From Clostridiales bacterium (GTDB lineage: Bacteria; Bacillota; Clostridia; Christensenellales; Aristaeellaceae), in assembly GCA_004555535.1 (NCBI GenBank), contig SFHU01000007.1:1-45500 (forward strand): 45,500 nt of DNA. Reading direction: 5' to 3'. Position numbers and translations under genes: made by a program. Positions 23,951 to 34,043 of the stretch are shown here, piece after piece; position 1 is the stretch's first letter; every line of letters starts with the position of its first letter. The notes beneath the pieces are model-generated. The model was given only the letters and a program-made list of their open reading frames with translations, had not been told where the DNA came from and made no database searches.

Positions 23951-25384
23951 ATGGCGCCAGAGCGTTCGCGCGGAGGGCTTCGCGAGAATCTCATCGGAAA
24001 TCGCGCGTTTTATCGGGAAATGATCGGCATCGTCGTGCCGATCATCATTCAGAACACGGTGTCCAACGTCGTCAGCCTGCTGGACAACGTGATGGTCGGC
24101 CGCGTGGGCACGCTGCAGATGTCTGCGGTCGCGATCGTCAATCAGCTGCTGTTCATCTTCAATCTCTGCATCTTCGGCGGCCTGGCAGGGGCAGGCATCT
24201 TCGCGACGCAGTATGCGGGGGCAAAGGATCACGAGGGCGTGCGCCATTGCTTCCGCATGAAGTGGATGCTGGCACTGGGCATGCTCGCCGTCGCGCTGGG
24301 CGTGCTGCTGGCCTTCCCTGACAGGCTCATCTCGATGTACCTGGCCGAGGGGACGAGCGCGGCGGATCTGTCGGCGACGCTTCGCTATGGCCGGGACTAC
24401 CTGTTCGTCATGCTGGCGGGGCTTTTGCCCTTTGCCGTCGCGCAGGTCTACGCGAGCACGCTGCGCGAGGTCGGCGAGACGAGGCTGCCCATGCTGGCGA
24501 GCATCGTCGCCATCGGGGTCAACCTGGTGTTCAACTATCTGCTGATCTTCGGCAAGCTGGGCTTCCCGAAGCTGGGCGTGACCGGCGCGGCGATTGCGAC
24601 GGTGCTCTCGCGCTATGTCGAGGTCGCGATCATCATGGTCTACACCCACGCCCGAAAGACCAGCTTTCCGTTCATCCACGGCGCGTACCGGTCGCTGCAT
24701 GTGCCGGCCCCGCTTGCGCGGGACATCCTGCGCAAGGGCATGCCGCTGCTGATCAACGAGTTCTTCTGGTCCTCCGGCATGGCCGTGCTGCTGCAGTGCT
24801 ATTCCGTGCGCGGGCTCGACGTTGTGGCGGCCTGCAACATCGCCTCTACGGTCAGCAACCTGTTCAAGGTCGTCTTCCTCTCCATGGGCAATGCCGTGGC
24901 GATCATGGTCGGCCAGGCGCTGGGCGCCAATGAGGTGGAGCGCGCGAAGACGACCGCGTGGCGGCTGATGGCGGCGGCGGTCGCCTCCAATTTGGTGATG
25001 AGCACGCTGCTGTTCCTGCTCGCCCCGTCCATTCCGCACATCTACAACACGGAGCCGCATGTGCGCGAAATCGCGACGCAGATGCTCTACGTCGTCGCAG
25101 GCATGATGCCGGTGTATTCCTTCTCGCACTGCTGCTATTTCACGCTCCGCTCCGGCGGCAGGACGATCATCACGTTCATGTTTGACAGCGTGTTCACCTG
25201 GGGCGTCAGCGTCACGACGGCATTCTTCCTGGCGTACAGGACGCAGATGCCGATTGTCCCGCTGTACCTGATCGTGCAGTCGCTGGAGATGGTCAAGGCG
25301 GTCATCGGCTTCATCCTCGTCAAAAAGGGCGTCTGGGTGCGCAACATCGTCGCCGCCCACGAGGAGGAGAAGGCTGTATGCTGA
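23951..25384 (+). CDS. MATE family efflux transporter
   Basis: A 477-aa exporter with twelve predicted helices arranged as two homologous halves. It begins with MIGIVVPIIIQNTVSNVVSL, followed by the family segment LDNVMVGRVGTLQMSAVAIV, and FFWSSGMAVLLQC marks the second half. MATE proteins expel cationic drugs, dyes or metabolites using Na+ or H+ gradients; the cargo here is unknown. GGAGG lies 9 nt before the ATG. It overlaps the next gene by 7 nt. Confidence 0.93.
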   Translation: MAPERSRGGLRENLIGNRAFYREMIGIVVPIIIQNTVSNVVSLLDNVMVGRVGTLQMSAVAIVNQLLFIFNLCIFGGLAGAGIFATQYAGAKDHEGVRHCFRMKWMLALGMLAVALGVLLAFPDRLISMYLAEGTSAADLSATLRYGRDYLFVMLAGLLPFAVAQVYASTLREVGETRLPMLASIVAIGVNLVFNYLLIFGKLGFPKLGVTGAAIATVLSRYVEVAIIMVYTHARKTSFPFIHGAYRSLHVPAPLARDILRKGMPLLINEFFWSSGMAVLLQCYSVRGLDVVAACNIASTVSNLFKVVFLSMGNAVAIMVGQALGANEVERAKTTAWRLMAAAVASNLVMSTLLFLLAPSIPHIYNTEPHVREIATQMLYVVAGMMPVYSFSHCCYFTLRSGGRTIITFMFDSVFTWGVSVTTAFFLAYRTQMPIVPLYLIVQSLEMVKAVIGFILVKKGVWVRNIVAAHEEEKAVC

Positions 25385-25947
25385 CGCTGCGGGATCTGGG
25401 CGACGCGCAGACCCGTCTGCTCTATGAGCACCAGATGCGCCGGGACTTTCCGCCCAGCGAGCTCAAGCCGCTCTCCTCGATCTTCGCCATGCGCGCGCGG
25501 GGCGAATACGACGTCCTCGGCGCGTTTGAGGACGGGGTGCTGGCGGCGTATGCGCTCGTCTACCGGCCCATTCAGGGGCGCATCCATCTGCTCGACTATT
25601 TTGCCGTGGAGCCGGCCCTTCGCGGCCGGGGAAAGGGCACAGCGCTGCTGCAGCTGCTGCGCAGGCATTACAGACAGAGCGCCGACGCGCTGATGATCGA
25701 GTGCGAGCGGCCCAAGGCGGCGCCCGACGAGGCCGGCGCGCGCAAGCGCATCCGGTTTTACACGCAGGCGGGCGCGCAGCTGACGCCCGTGCGGATCTGG
25801 CTGTTCGAAGTGGAATACAGCATCCTCGTGCTGCCCTGCGGGGAGGAAATGCCCCGGGGAGACTGGGCGGGGCAGATGCTGGGGCTGTACAGACAGATGC
25901 TGGCGCCGGAGGCGTATGCGCGCAATGTCCGGCTGATCCGGGCGTGA
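25378..25947 (+). CDS. GNAT-family N-acetyltransferase
   Basis: A 189-aa protein with the GNAT acetyl-CoA site: LLDYFAVEPALRGRGKGTAL at about residues 76-95, matching the V-x-P-x-x-R-G-x-G-x-G/A loop. The N-terminal beta-hairpin and the GEYDVLGAFEDGVLAAYALV strands fit the fold. It starts inside the end of the MATE gene, so the pair is probably translationally coupled. The acceptor is unknown. Confidence 0.85.
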   Translation: MLTLRDLGDAQTRLLYEHQMRRDFPPSELKPLSSIFAMRARGEYDVLGAFEDGVLAAYALVYRPIQGRIHLLDYFAVEPALRGRGKGTALLQLLRRHYRQSADALMIECERPKAAPDEAGARKRIRFYTQAGAQLTPVRIWLFEVEYSILVLPCGEEMPRGDWAGQMLGLYRQMLAPEAYARNVRLIRA

Positions 25948-26041
25948 GAGGAAGCGCTCTGCCGGAGCAGCTTCTTTCTGGAACCGGGCCGATCCAACTC
26001 AGGATTGCTTTGCAGGCGCGAGGCGACAGAAGCATACAGAC

Positions 26042-26085
26042 AAAAGGAAGCCCGGGGGCTGTGAACCTCCGGACTTCCCTTTTTA
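26042..26085 (+). terminator. Terminator between the GNAT gene and clpB
   Basis: AAAAGGAAG...CCGGGGG pairs, with a bulge, with CCTCCGGACTTCCCTTTTT. The A-rich and T-rich flanks suggest it serves both the GNAT transcript and the convergent clpB transcript. The 25948-26041 stretch before it shows nothing else. Confidence 0.75.
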
Positions 26086-26114
26086 TGTCTGTCGTCAATC
26101 CCTGACGGGCACGG

Positions 26115-28727
<2,613 letters not shown>

Positions 28728-28746
28728 CCAAATCCTCCTCCTTTAT

Positions 28747-28773
28747 GTTCAGGGCGGAAACCGCCCGGTGAAC
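28747..28773 (-). other. Hairpin in the clpB leader
   Basis: GGGCGG-AAA-CCGCCC (28752-28766) is extended by GTTCA/TGAAC on the outside. It ends about 10 nt before the clpB ribosome-binding site. It could stabilise the mRNA or act as a temperature-sensitive structure; the sequence does not decide. Confidence 0.55.
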
Positions 28774-28804
28774 GGTTCAATGATTTCTGTCTTTCGACGG
28801 GAAT

Positions 28805-28834
28805 AGTATACCACAGATGGTTAAAGTCAGTAAA
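28805..28834 (-). promoter_or_regulatory. clpB promoter
   Basis: Read leftward: TTTACT (28834-28829), 18 nt, TATACT (28810-28805). Confidence 0.72.
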
Positions 28835-28841
28835 GGTCTAA
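28825..28841 (+). promoter_or_regulatory. Candidate CtsR operator
   Basis: AGTCAGTAAAGGTCTAA compares with the CtsR heptad direct repeat RGTCAAA-NAN-RGTCAAA: five of seven in the first heptad, the spacer A kept, six of seven in the second. It covers the clpB -35 box, where a repressor would block polymerase. No ctsR gene is in the window. Confidence 0.6.
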
Positions 28842-28882
28842 AATGTAGAATCTGCCGTAAAATCATGTACAATTCTTACAAA

Positions 28883-29968
28883 TTACGGTGCACGCCAGCC
28901 GTCAGCGTATTCTTCGGCGGTTTTGATGGTGAAAAACGGCGCCCAATCCTCCGCTGAGATCGCGGAGAGCACCGGATGGACAGACGTGACGACGGTTCTG
29001 TAGCTGTAGGCGGTGACGGGCGCCGCCATGGACGCGCTTTGAAAGGGCGCCTCCTCTGCGCCGCAGGAGAGGGAAAAGGAGGGATCGCTCAGCGCCAACC
29101 GCAGCGCATCCTGCCAGTCGCCGGCGGGGATGAGGGAGGCTCTGTGTCCTTCTGAAGCGCCGAGCCAGTCCGCATATACAGCGTCGCCCGCAAGCGGACG
29201 GCGGGTGCTGAGCTCAAACAGATCACAGCTGGCTTCGACGAGCACGCCGCTGTCTGAGACGATGGCATACGCGCCGACCGGCGTGCAGACCCAGGCGTCG
29301 GGATCGTCCGCGTAGTGCGCGGGGTAGGCGGGCGTTTCCCAGAGCCGCAGCCCCTCCACGGTCAGCGTGAAGTCCACGCGGGTGTATCCGGGCTGCTTTT
29401 TTTCGTGCTTCATCATGCGCTGCCACATGGCGCGGGCGCTGTCCATAAAGTGCGAGGGGTCGGAATAGCGGTGCGCATAGACCGTCTCATGCCTTTCAAT
29501 GTAGGCGTCGTAATCATACGGCCGGGAGACGGCGCATGGCTCGCGCTCCACCTCGACGCCCAGCGCGTCAAAGTAGGCATGGCCGATCTGCACGGCGCGG
29601 TCAGCGGCCTCCTCGCGTGTCACGTCCGCCGCGGCGTCGGCGCTCCAGTCGCCCGAATAGAAGGCGCTGCCCCGCGGGTTGACGAATTGCCCCTGCCCGC
29701 TCTGACCGGCAGACCTGAGTGCAGCCTGCATCTGCTTTTTTGACACATAACCCTTTGAAAGCGTCAGAATCTCAGGCGGATAAGCGGCCTCGGGCGGAGG
29801 GCAGTCCACGAGGATCTCCCCGTCGGTGCCGTCCTCGCCAAAGTGCGTTTTGACCGTCCCGCTCAGACGGTTCTCCTCGACGATCAGTCCGTCGGGAAGC
29901 CCTTCCCCCAGAGTGGCAGGAGCGAGCAGCAGGAGCATAGCGGCCAGCTCAATCAAAAAACGCTTCAT
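28883..29968 (-). CDS. Secreted protein of unknown function
   Basis: A 361-aa exported protein. The signal peptide covers residues 1-22 (MKRFLIELAAMLLLLAPATLGEG, cut near LGEG). I see no lipobox, no later membrane helix and no catalytic motif. The mature part is acidic, with mixed alpha/beta stretches such as EEAADRAVQIGHAYFDALGV and the strand-rich TRVDFTLTVEGLRLWETP. The ATG at 29968 lies inside the sigma-factor gene (20-nt overlap) and has GGAGGG 6 nt upstream, so it is coupled to that gene. It probably works with the sigma factor's outer domain; this rests on context only. Confidence 0.7.
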   Translation of the reverse strand: MKRFLIELAAMLLLLAPATLGEGLPDGLIVEENRLSGTVKTHFGEDGTDGEILVDCPPPEAAYPPEILTLSKGYVSKKQMQAALRSAGQSGQGQFVNPRGSAFYSGDWSADAAADVTREEAADRAVQIGHAYFDALGVEVEREPCAVSRPYDYDAYIERHETVYAHRYSDPSHFMDSARAMWQRMMKHEKKQPGYTRVDFTLTVEGLRLWETPAYPAHYADDPDAWVCTPVGAYAIVSDSGVLVEASCDLFELSTRRPLAGDAVYADWLGASEGHRASLIPAGDWQDALRLALSDPSFSLSCGAEEAPFQSASMAAPVTAYSYRTVVTSVHPVLSAISAEDWAPFFTIKTAEEYADGWRAP

Positions 29969-31037
29969 ACGCTTCCCTCCATTTTCCGGGGTCGGGCGCG
30001 CTCACGCGCAGCGTTAGGGTTCCCGATTCCAGTGTATCGCCGCTGTCATAGTCCCGAACGGACACGGCGCACGACAGGGACAGTGTACCATCCTCATCAA
30101 GAAGGGCTTCATACCGCTCCGGCGAGAGCGAATCAAGGTGCAGTTCGGAAAAGAAGCTCTCGCCGAGGCCGTCCGCCAGGAAATCCTCGCTCCCGGTCAG
30201 AACCAGACCGCTGGTTTGCCAGCCGTCCAGCGTGAACACATGAACGGGCTTTCCCTGCGCCCACTCGGCAACCGGCAGGATGTCGCCTCCTATCCAGATG
30301 CAGTCAAATCTCTCGCCGTCCACGCCAATATGGCCGCTGTGAACGGTGAGCGCCTCCGGCTCCGTGCCGGCCAGCGAGCAGGTGAAGAGCAGACTCAGCG
30401 TATCGAGATCCCAAACCGCATCGCCGGCCTGGGCAGCCAGCAGGCGACCGCTGTACGAAACGGAGCATTCAGACCGGTCGTCTGCTTCAAAGAGGGGCGG
30501 ATTGGATGCTGTCCTGTGCTGCAAAAACCAGTTGACGCCGAGGTGCTGCGCGCCGATGGCCGCCGCGGCCAGGAGCAGCAGGACCAGAAGCGAGATCAGC
30601 GCCAGGCGCAGCTTGCGCCGTGTGCGAAAGAGCTTCATCTTGAGCGCGTCCTCCGGCTTGCTGGTCATTTCAGAGAGCTCGCGCAGGGAATAGCCCTGCT
30701 GATGATGGAGCAGCAGCAGCCTTCGCTCCTCGCCGTCGAGCGTCTCGAGGGCCTCGCGAAGACCGGCGTCCTCCGGAGGGGGCGAAGCCGGTTCATCTGC
30801 ATAAGCCTGCTCCCTGCGGCGCGCCCTGTTGGCCGTTTTGCATTGATTGATGAGAATCCGCATCAGCCATCCGTCAAACGCCGCCTCGCTGCGCAGCTGG
30901 GGCAGATGTGCCCAGGCGCAAAGCAGCGCGCTCTGCACGGCATCCTCACATTCGGCGGGCGGCAGCCTGCGCCGTGCGGCGGCCAGCAGCCTTGGCCGCA
31001 GGGCTGCGGCGCGCGCTTCAAAGTCTTCCCGTGTCAT
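29949..31037 (-). CDS. ECF-like sigma factor fused to a membrane anchor and outer domain
   Basis: A 362-aa fusion. Residues 1-76 match sigma-70 region 2 (LRPRLLAAARRRLPPAECED, AVQSALLCAWAHLPQLRS, FDGWLMRILINQCK). Residues 92-142 match region 4 (LETLDGEERRLLLLHHQQG, YSLRELSEMTSKPEDALKMK). A transmembrane helix follows at about 144-163, then an extracytoplasmic domain of about 200 residues with no motif I know. ECF factors are normally soluble and held by a separate anti-sigma; here the anchor is in the same chain. The ATG at 31037 follows GGGAGGT. The next gene encodes a secreted protein with an overlapping start. Confidence 0.82.
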   Translation of the reverse strand: MTREDFEARAAALRPRLLAAARRRLPPAECEDAVQSALLCAWAHLPQLRSEAAFDGWLMRILINQCKTANRARRREQAYADEPASPPPEDAGLREALETLDGEERRLLLLHHQQGYSLRELSEMTSKPEDALKMKLFRTRRKLRLALISLLVLLLLAAAAIGAQHLGVNWFLQHRTASNPPLFEADDRSECSVSYSGRLLAAQAGDAVWDLDTLSLLFTCSLAGTEPEALTVHSGHIGVDGERFDCIWIGGDILPVAEWAQGKPVHVFTLDGWQTSGLVLTGSEDFLADGLGESFFSELHLDSLSPERYEALLDEDGTLSLSCAVSVRDYDSGDTLESGTLTLRVSAPDPGKWREAYEAFFD

Positions 31038-31079
31038 AACAGACCTCCCGGCATGTGCTTTTGTAAGGATAGACGCACA

Positions 31080-31106
31080 GAAAACCCCCTCCGTAACGGG
31101 AGAGGG
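31080..31106 (-). terminator. Terminator after the SprT-like gene
   Basis: Read leftward, CCCTCTCC (31106-31099) pairs with GGAGGGGG (31092-31085) with one G-U pair, then TTTTC. It separates the SprT-like gene from the sigma-factor gene, whose own promoter I could not identify. Confidence 0.68.
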
Positions 31107-31122
31107 CATCATCGGACAATTT

Positions 31123-31866
31123 TTAGAGGAGCGCCTGTTCAGCACGCCGCAGCAGCGGCAGCGGAACGCGGTATTTGACGTAGCGCTGTCCGCTCCGGTC
31201 GCGGTAGGGGCCGCGCGGGGAGGGCACCATGACGGTGGCTGTCTTGCCGACATAGGAGAGGACGCCGCTGAGCGTTCGCCCCTCATAGGAAAAGCAGACG
31301 CGGGAACCGACCGTCAGTCCGGCCTCGGCGGCCTCTGCTCGGCGGGTGGGCAGCGCATGATGCACGTCCGTGTGCCCGAACAGCCCGTCGGCCAGCGAGA
31401 GGAAGCGGGCGGAATGCCCGGTGCTGCCGAAGAGCGCCGTCTCCAGCGCGTGACAGAGCTCATGCTCAAAGACGACGAGAAAGGCCTCCTGCGGGGTCGC
31501 GACCGAAAGGCCGTTGAGAGAAAACGGCCCTTCGCTCAGGCGGAAAAGGAAGTCCGAGGACATGCGGATTTCGGCATTATCCAGCCGTTTGGACGCGCTG
31601 CGGGCGTAGACAAACTTGCCCGCGGCGCTGGTCAGCCGGGAGGAGAGCGTCACGCGCAGCGTTCCAAAGGATGCGCGCAGAAAGCCGGCGAGAAACCGCT
31701 CGTCATACTGCCGCAGCATCTCCTCGAGCGTCGCGGTGCGCAGGCTGATGACAGGAATGCGGCAAAAGCCTTCATCCAGCGCCAGCAGACTGGCGAGAAT
31801 CGTGGCCCGGCGGCGGCGGATTTCCTCTGGAGGGAGCGGAAAGACAAAAGGCAGAGGCCGGGTCAT
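31123..31866 (-). CDS. SprT-like domain protein (putative metallopeptidase)
   Basis: A 247-aa protein with an HELCH (HExxH) zinc site near residue 136 (EHELCHALE), preceded by a helix rich in Arg and Leu as in SprT/Spartan-like domains. The C-terminal ~70 residues (GSRVCFSYEGRTLSGVLSYV onward) are beta-strand-rich and end in a basic tract, possibly a nucleic-acid-binding region. SprT-like proteases are linked to DNA-protein crosslink repair, but many bacterial members are uncharacterised. The ATG at 31866 overlaps the stop of the regulator gene (ATGA). Confidence 0.72.
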   Translation of the reverse strand: MTRPLPFVFPLPPEEIRRRRATILASLLALDEGFCRIPVISLRTATLEEMLRQYDERFLAGFLRASFGTLRVTLSSRLTSAAGKFVYARSASKRLDNAEIRMSSDFLFRLSEGPFSLNGLSVATPQEAFLVVFEHELCHALETALFGSTGHSARFLSLADGLFGHTDVHHALPTRRAEAAEAGLTVGSRVCFSYEGRTLSGVLSYVGKTATVMVPSPRGPYRDRSGQRYVKYRVPLPLLRRAEQALL

Positions 31867-32579
31867 GTGAGCGAAAACTCCACGCGCACGGCGCGGCCGA
31901 CGAGCTTGATCTCGCTGATGTTGAGCGCCTGCGCGTCGAGTTCGCGGTCGCCGCTCTGCAGCAGGATGTTCGAATTGCCCAGCAGCTTGATGCGGCGCAG
32001 GCAGCGATGCGCGCCGTATTCCACGAGCATGATCGCGCCGTCGATGGGCAGCGCCTGCGGGACGATCAGCACGAGATCGCCCTTTTCGATGCGCATCGCG
32101 CGCATGGAATCGTCCGGCGCCTGGAAGTAGACAACGCGGTCGGGCTTGGCGCCCTCAATCTTGCCATCCTGAATCGGCACCATCCGGCGGCCGACCTGGA
32201 TCCAGCCGGCGTTCATGATCGGCACGGGCTTAAGAACGCTGCTCAGCGCGTCCAGCCAGATGCCGCTCTGCTCCTCGGGCCTCGCGGCTTTGGCGGGCTC
32301 GGGCTTGGGTTCAGGCTTGGGCGCGGGCTTGGGGGCCGGGGCGAGCGTGCCCAGGTCGACGGTCGCGGCGATCTCGTCAAGTGAGAAATCGGCCTCGCTG
32401 CGCTGGCTTGTGCCCAGCGTCTTGAGGATGCGGCGTGCCTGATCATCCTGAATGATGCGGCGGCCCTCCTCGACGTCCTTGAGGTAGCCCTCGGAAATGC
32501 CGCACTTCTTGGCGACCTGCTTGCGGGTCAGCTTCTGGCGCGTGCGCTCCAGCAGAATCAAATCTCCCAAACGGCTCAT
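31863..32579 (-). CDS. XRE-family regulator with S24-like C-terminal domain
   Basis: A 238-aa protein. Residues 4-57 form an XRE helix-turn-helix (LILLERTRQKLTRKQVAKKC, GISEGYLKDVEEGRR). A Pro/Lys/Glu linker follows at 81-97 (APAPKPAPKPEPKPEPA). The C-terminal half resembles LexA/CI peptidase folds: APDDSMRAMRIEKGDLVLIV carries the candidate serine Ser158, and LRRIKLL carries Lys198. If the dyad is real, it could self-cleave on stress. DDSM in place of GDSM, and the lack of a clear Ala-Gly cleavage site, leave this open. GGAGG precedes the ATG at 32579. It is coupled to the SprT-like gene. Confidence 0.82.
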   Translation of the reverse strand: MSRLGDLILLERTRQKLTRKQVAKKCGISEGYLKDVEEGRRIIQDDQARRILKTLGTSQRSEADFSLDEIAATVDLGTLAPAPKPAPKPEPKPEPAKAARPEEQSGIWLDALSSVLKPVPIMNAGWIQVGRRMVPIQDGKIEGAKPDRVVYFQAPDDSMRAMRIEKGDLVLIVPQALPIDGAIMLVEYGAHRCLRRIKLLGNSNILLQSGDRELDAQALNISEIKLVGRAVRVEFSLT

Positions 32580-32634
32580 GGTATTATTCCTCCTGTGTAG
32601 GTCTGTGGGATCAGGGTGGGCGGGGAAATGGAGG

Positions 32635-33840
32635 TCAGGCCTGCCTATCCTCCGGCTTTTTCGAGGGGAACGAGGCAAAATCGCTGACGGTCAGATGGCG
32701 CTCGGCCAGGCGCTTGCCGGTGATCTCCCCGAGCAGCGTGTAGACGATCGAGGTGATCGGCACGGCGGTGATCATGCCGATGACGCCAAAGAGGCCGCCG
32801 CCGACCGTCACGGCCAGCAGCACCCACATCGACGGCAGGTTGATCGACGTGGAGACGACGCGCGGATAGATCAGATTCGTCTCGATCTGCTGGAGAACGA
32901 GGATGAAAACCACGAACCAGACCGCCTGAATCGGGTTGTTGAACAGCACGAGGAACGCGCCGATGACGCAGGAAATGATCGCGCCGTAGATCGGAATCAG
33001 CGCGCAGAAGACCATGATCGTGGAGATCACCAGCGCGTAGGGGAAGCGGAAGACGACCATGCCGGCAAAGCAGAGGGCGCCGAGGATGACCGCCTCCGTG
33101 CACTGGATGGTGACATAGGAGAAGAAGGTCTTGTGCGTCATGCAGGCCACGCGCAGCGTCTCATCGCAGAAGTCCTTGGGCAGGAAGGCGTAGAGCAGCT
33201 TTTTGCACTGGCGCGAGAGGGAATCCCGCTGCAGCAGGACGTAGATCGCGAAGACGAAGGAGATGATCACGTCCGTCGCGCTGCCAAAGAGCGAGGAGAC
33301 GTTGCTGACGACCGTGCCGGCAATGATGCCGGCGTATTTCTGCACGAAGGAAATGAAGGTCGAGGCCATCTGATTGACGTCGGGCAGGTAGGGCTCCACG
33401 ACCGCCGCAATCTCCGGGTATTGGGTCAGCCATTCGCGCAGCAGGGCGATCCAGGACTGCGCGACGGGCACAAAGTGCATGACGGAGGACGCCAGCGAGG
33501 AAACCGTGTCGATCAGCTGGGGCAGCACGATGACGCCGAAGAGCACGAGGAGCAGCACCACCAGCAGCAGCGCGAGCACGAGCGTGACGGGACGGCGCTT
33601 TTTATCCGAAAGAAGAGGCTGGCCCTTCCTGTTCTTTTTGCTCAGCAGGCGATCGAACAGGCGCATGGGCACGCTGAGCAGGAAGGCGAAGCATGCGCCG
33701 ATGATGAACGGCGAGAGCGCGGAGACGATGTTGCCCAGCCAGGTTCCGATCGACGTGAAATGCCGCACGACCAGCGTCAGCAGCACGGTGAACGTCGCCA
33801 GCCGGACGAGGAAGCGCTTTGTATCCTTGGAAAGCTGCAT
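32635..33840 (-). CDS. AI-2E family transporter (YdiK/TqsA superfamily)
   Basis: A 401-aa membrane protein with about eight helices in the arrangement of the AI-2E exporter superfamily. These include the early LSPFIIGACFAFLLSVPMRL pair, a long extracytoplasmic segment, then FSYVTIQCTEAVILGALCF and ETNLIYPRVVSTSINLPSMW. Members export autoinducer-2, Na+ or other small molecules; substrate not predictable. GGAGG lies 8 nt before the ATG. The 55-nt gap to the XRE gene shows no terminator, so they may be co-transcribed. Confidence 0.88.
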   Translation of the reverse strand: MQLSKDTKRFLVRLATFTVLLTLVVRHFTSIGTWLGNIVSALSPFIIGACFAFLLSVPMRLFDRLLSKKNRKGQPLLSDKKRRPVTLVLALLLVVLLLVLFGVIVLPQLIDTVSSLASSVMHFVPVAQSWIALLREWLTQYPEIAAVVEPYLPDVNQMASTFISFVQKYAGIIAGTVVSNVSSLFGSATDVIISFVFAIYVLLQRDSLSRQCKKLLYAFLPKDFCDETLRVACMTHKTFFSYVTIQCTEAVILGALCFAGMVVFRFPYALVISTIMVFCALIPIYGAIISCVIGAFLVLFNNPIQAVWFVVFILVLQQIETNLIYPRVVSTSINLPSMWVLLAVTVGGGLFGVIGMITAVPITSIVYTLLGEITGKRLAERHLTVSDFASFPSKKPEDRQA

Positions 33841-33857
33841 GGGAAACCTCCGTTGCT

Positions 33858-33911
33858 CTTTTGGGGCAGAATGCCTGGATACCCCTATTATACTCCGTCT
33901 AGCCCCAAAAG
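33858..33911. repeat. 10-bp inverted repeat flanking the AI-2E gene -10 box
   Basis: CTTTTGGGGC (33858-33867) and GCCCCAAAAG (33902-33911) are perfect inverted copies 34 bp apart. Between them lies TATAAT on the minus strand (33892-33887). The right copy would fall between the -10 and -35, the left copy just downstream of the start. Likely paired operator half-sites, or a long stem in the early transcript. Confidence 0.6.
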
Positions 33912-33969
33912 GAAACAGGCCCGGAGGCGAACATTTCGAAAGTCAACGGTTTCCAATCGGGGCGCGGCG

Positions 33970-33998
33970 CTTGAAAAGCGGCGGAAAATGCGATATAG
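33970..33998 (+). promoter_or_regulatory. Fumarase operon promoter
   Basis: TTGAAA (33970-33975), 17 nt, TATAGT (33993-33998), 45 nt before the first fumarase gene. Confidence 0.75.
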
Positions 33999-34043
33999 TG
34001 AAGAAAATGCCGGCGCATGGAGCGCTGCGCACGGAGGAAAGAC

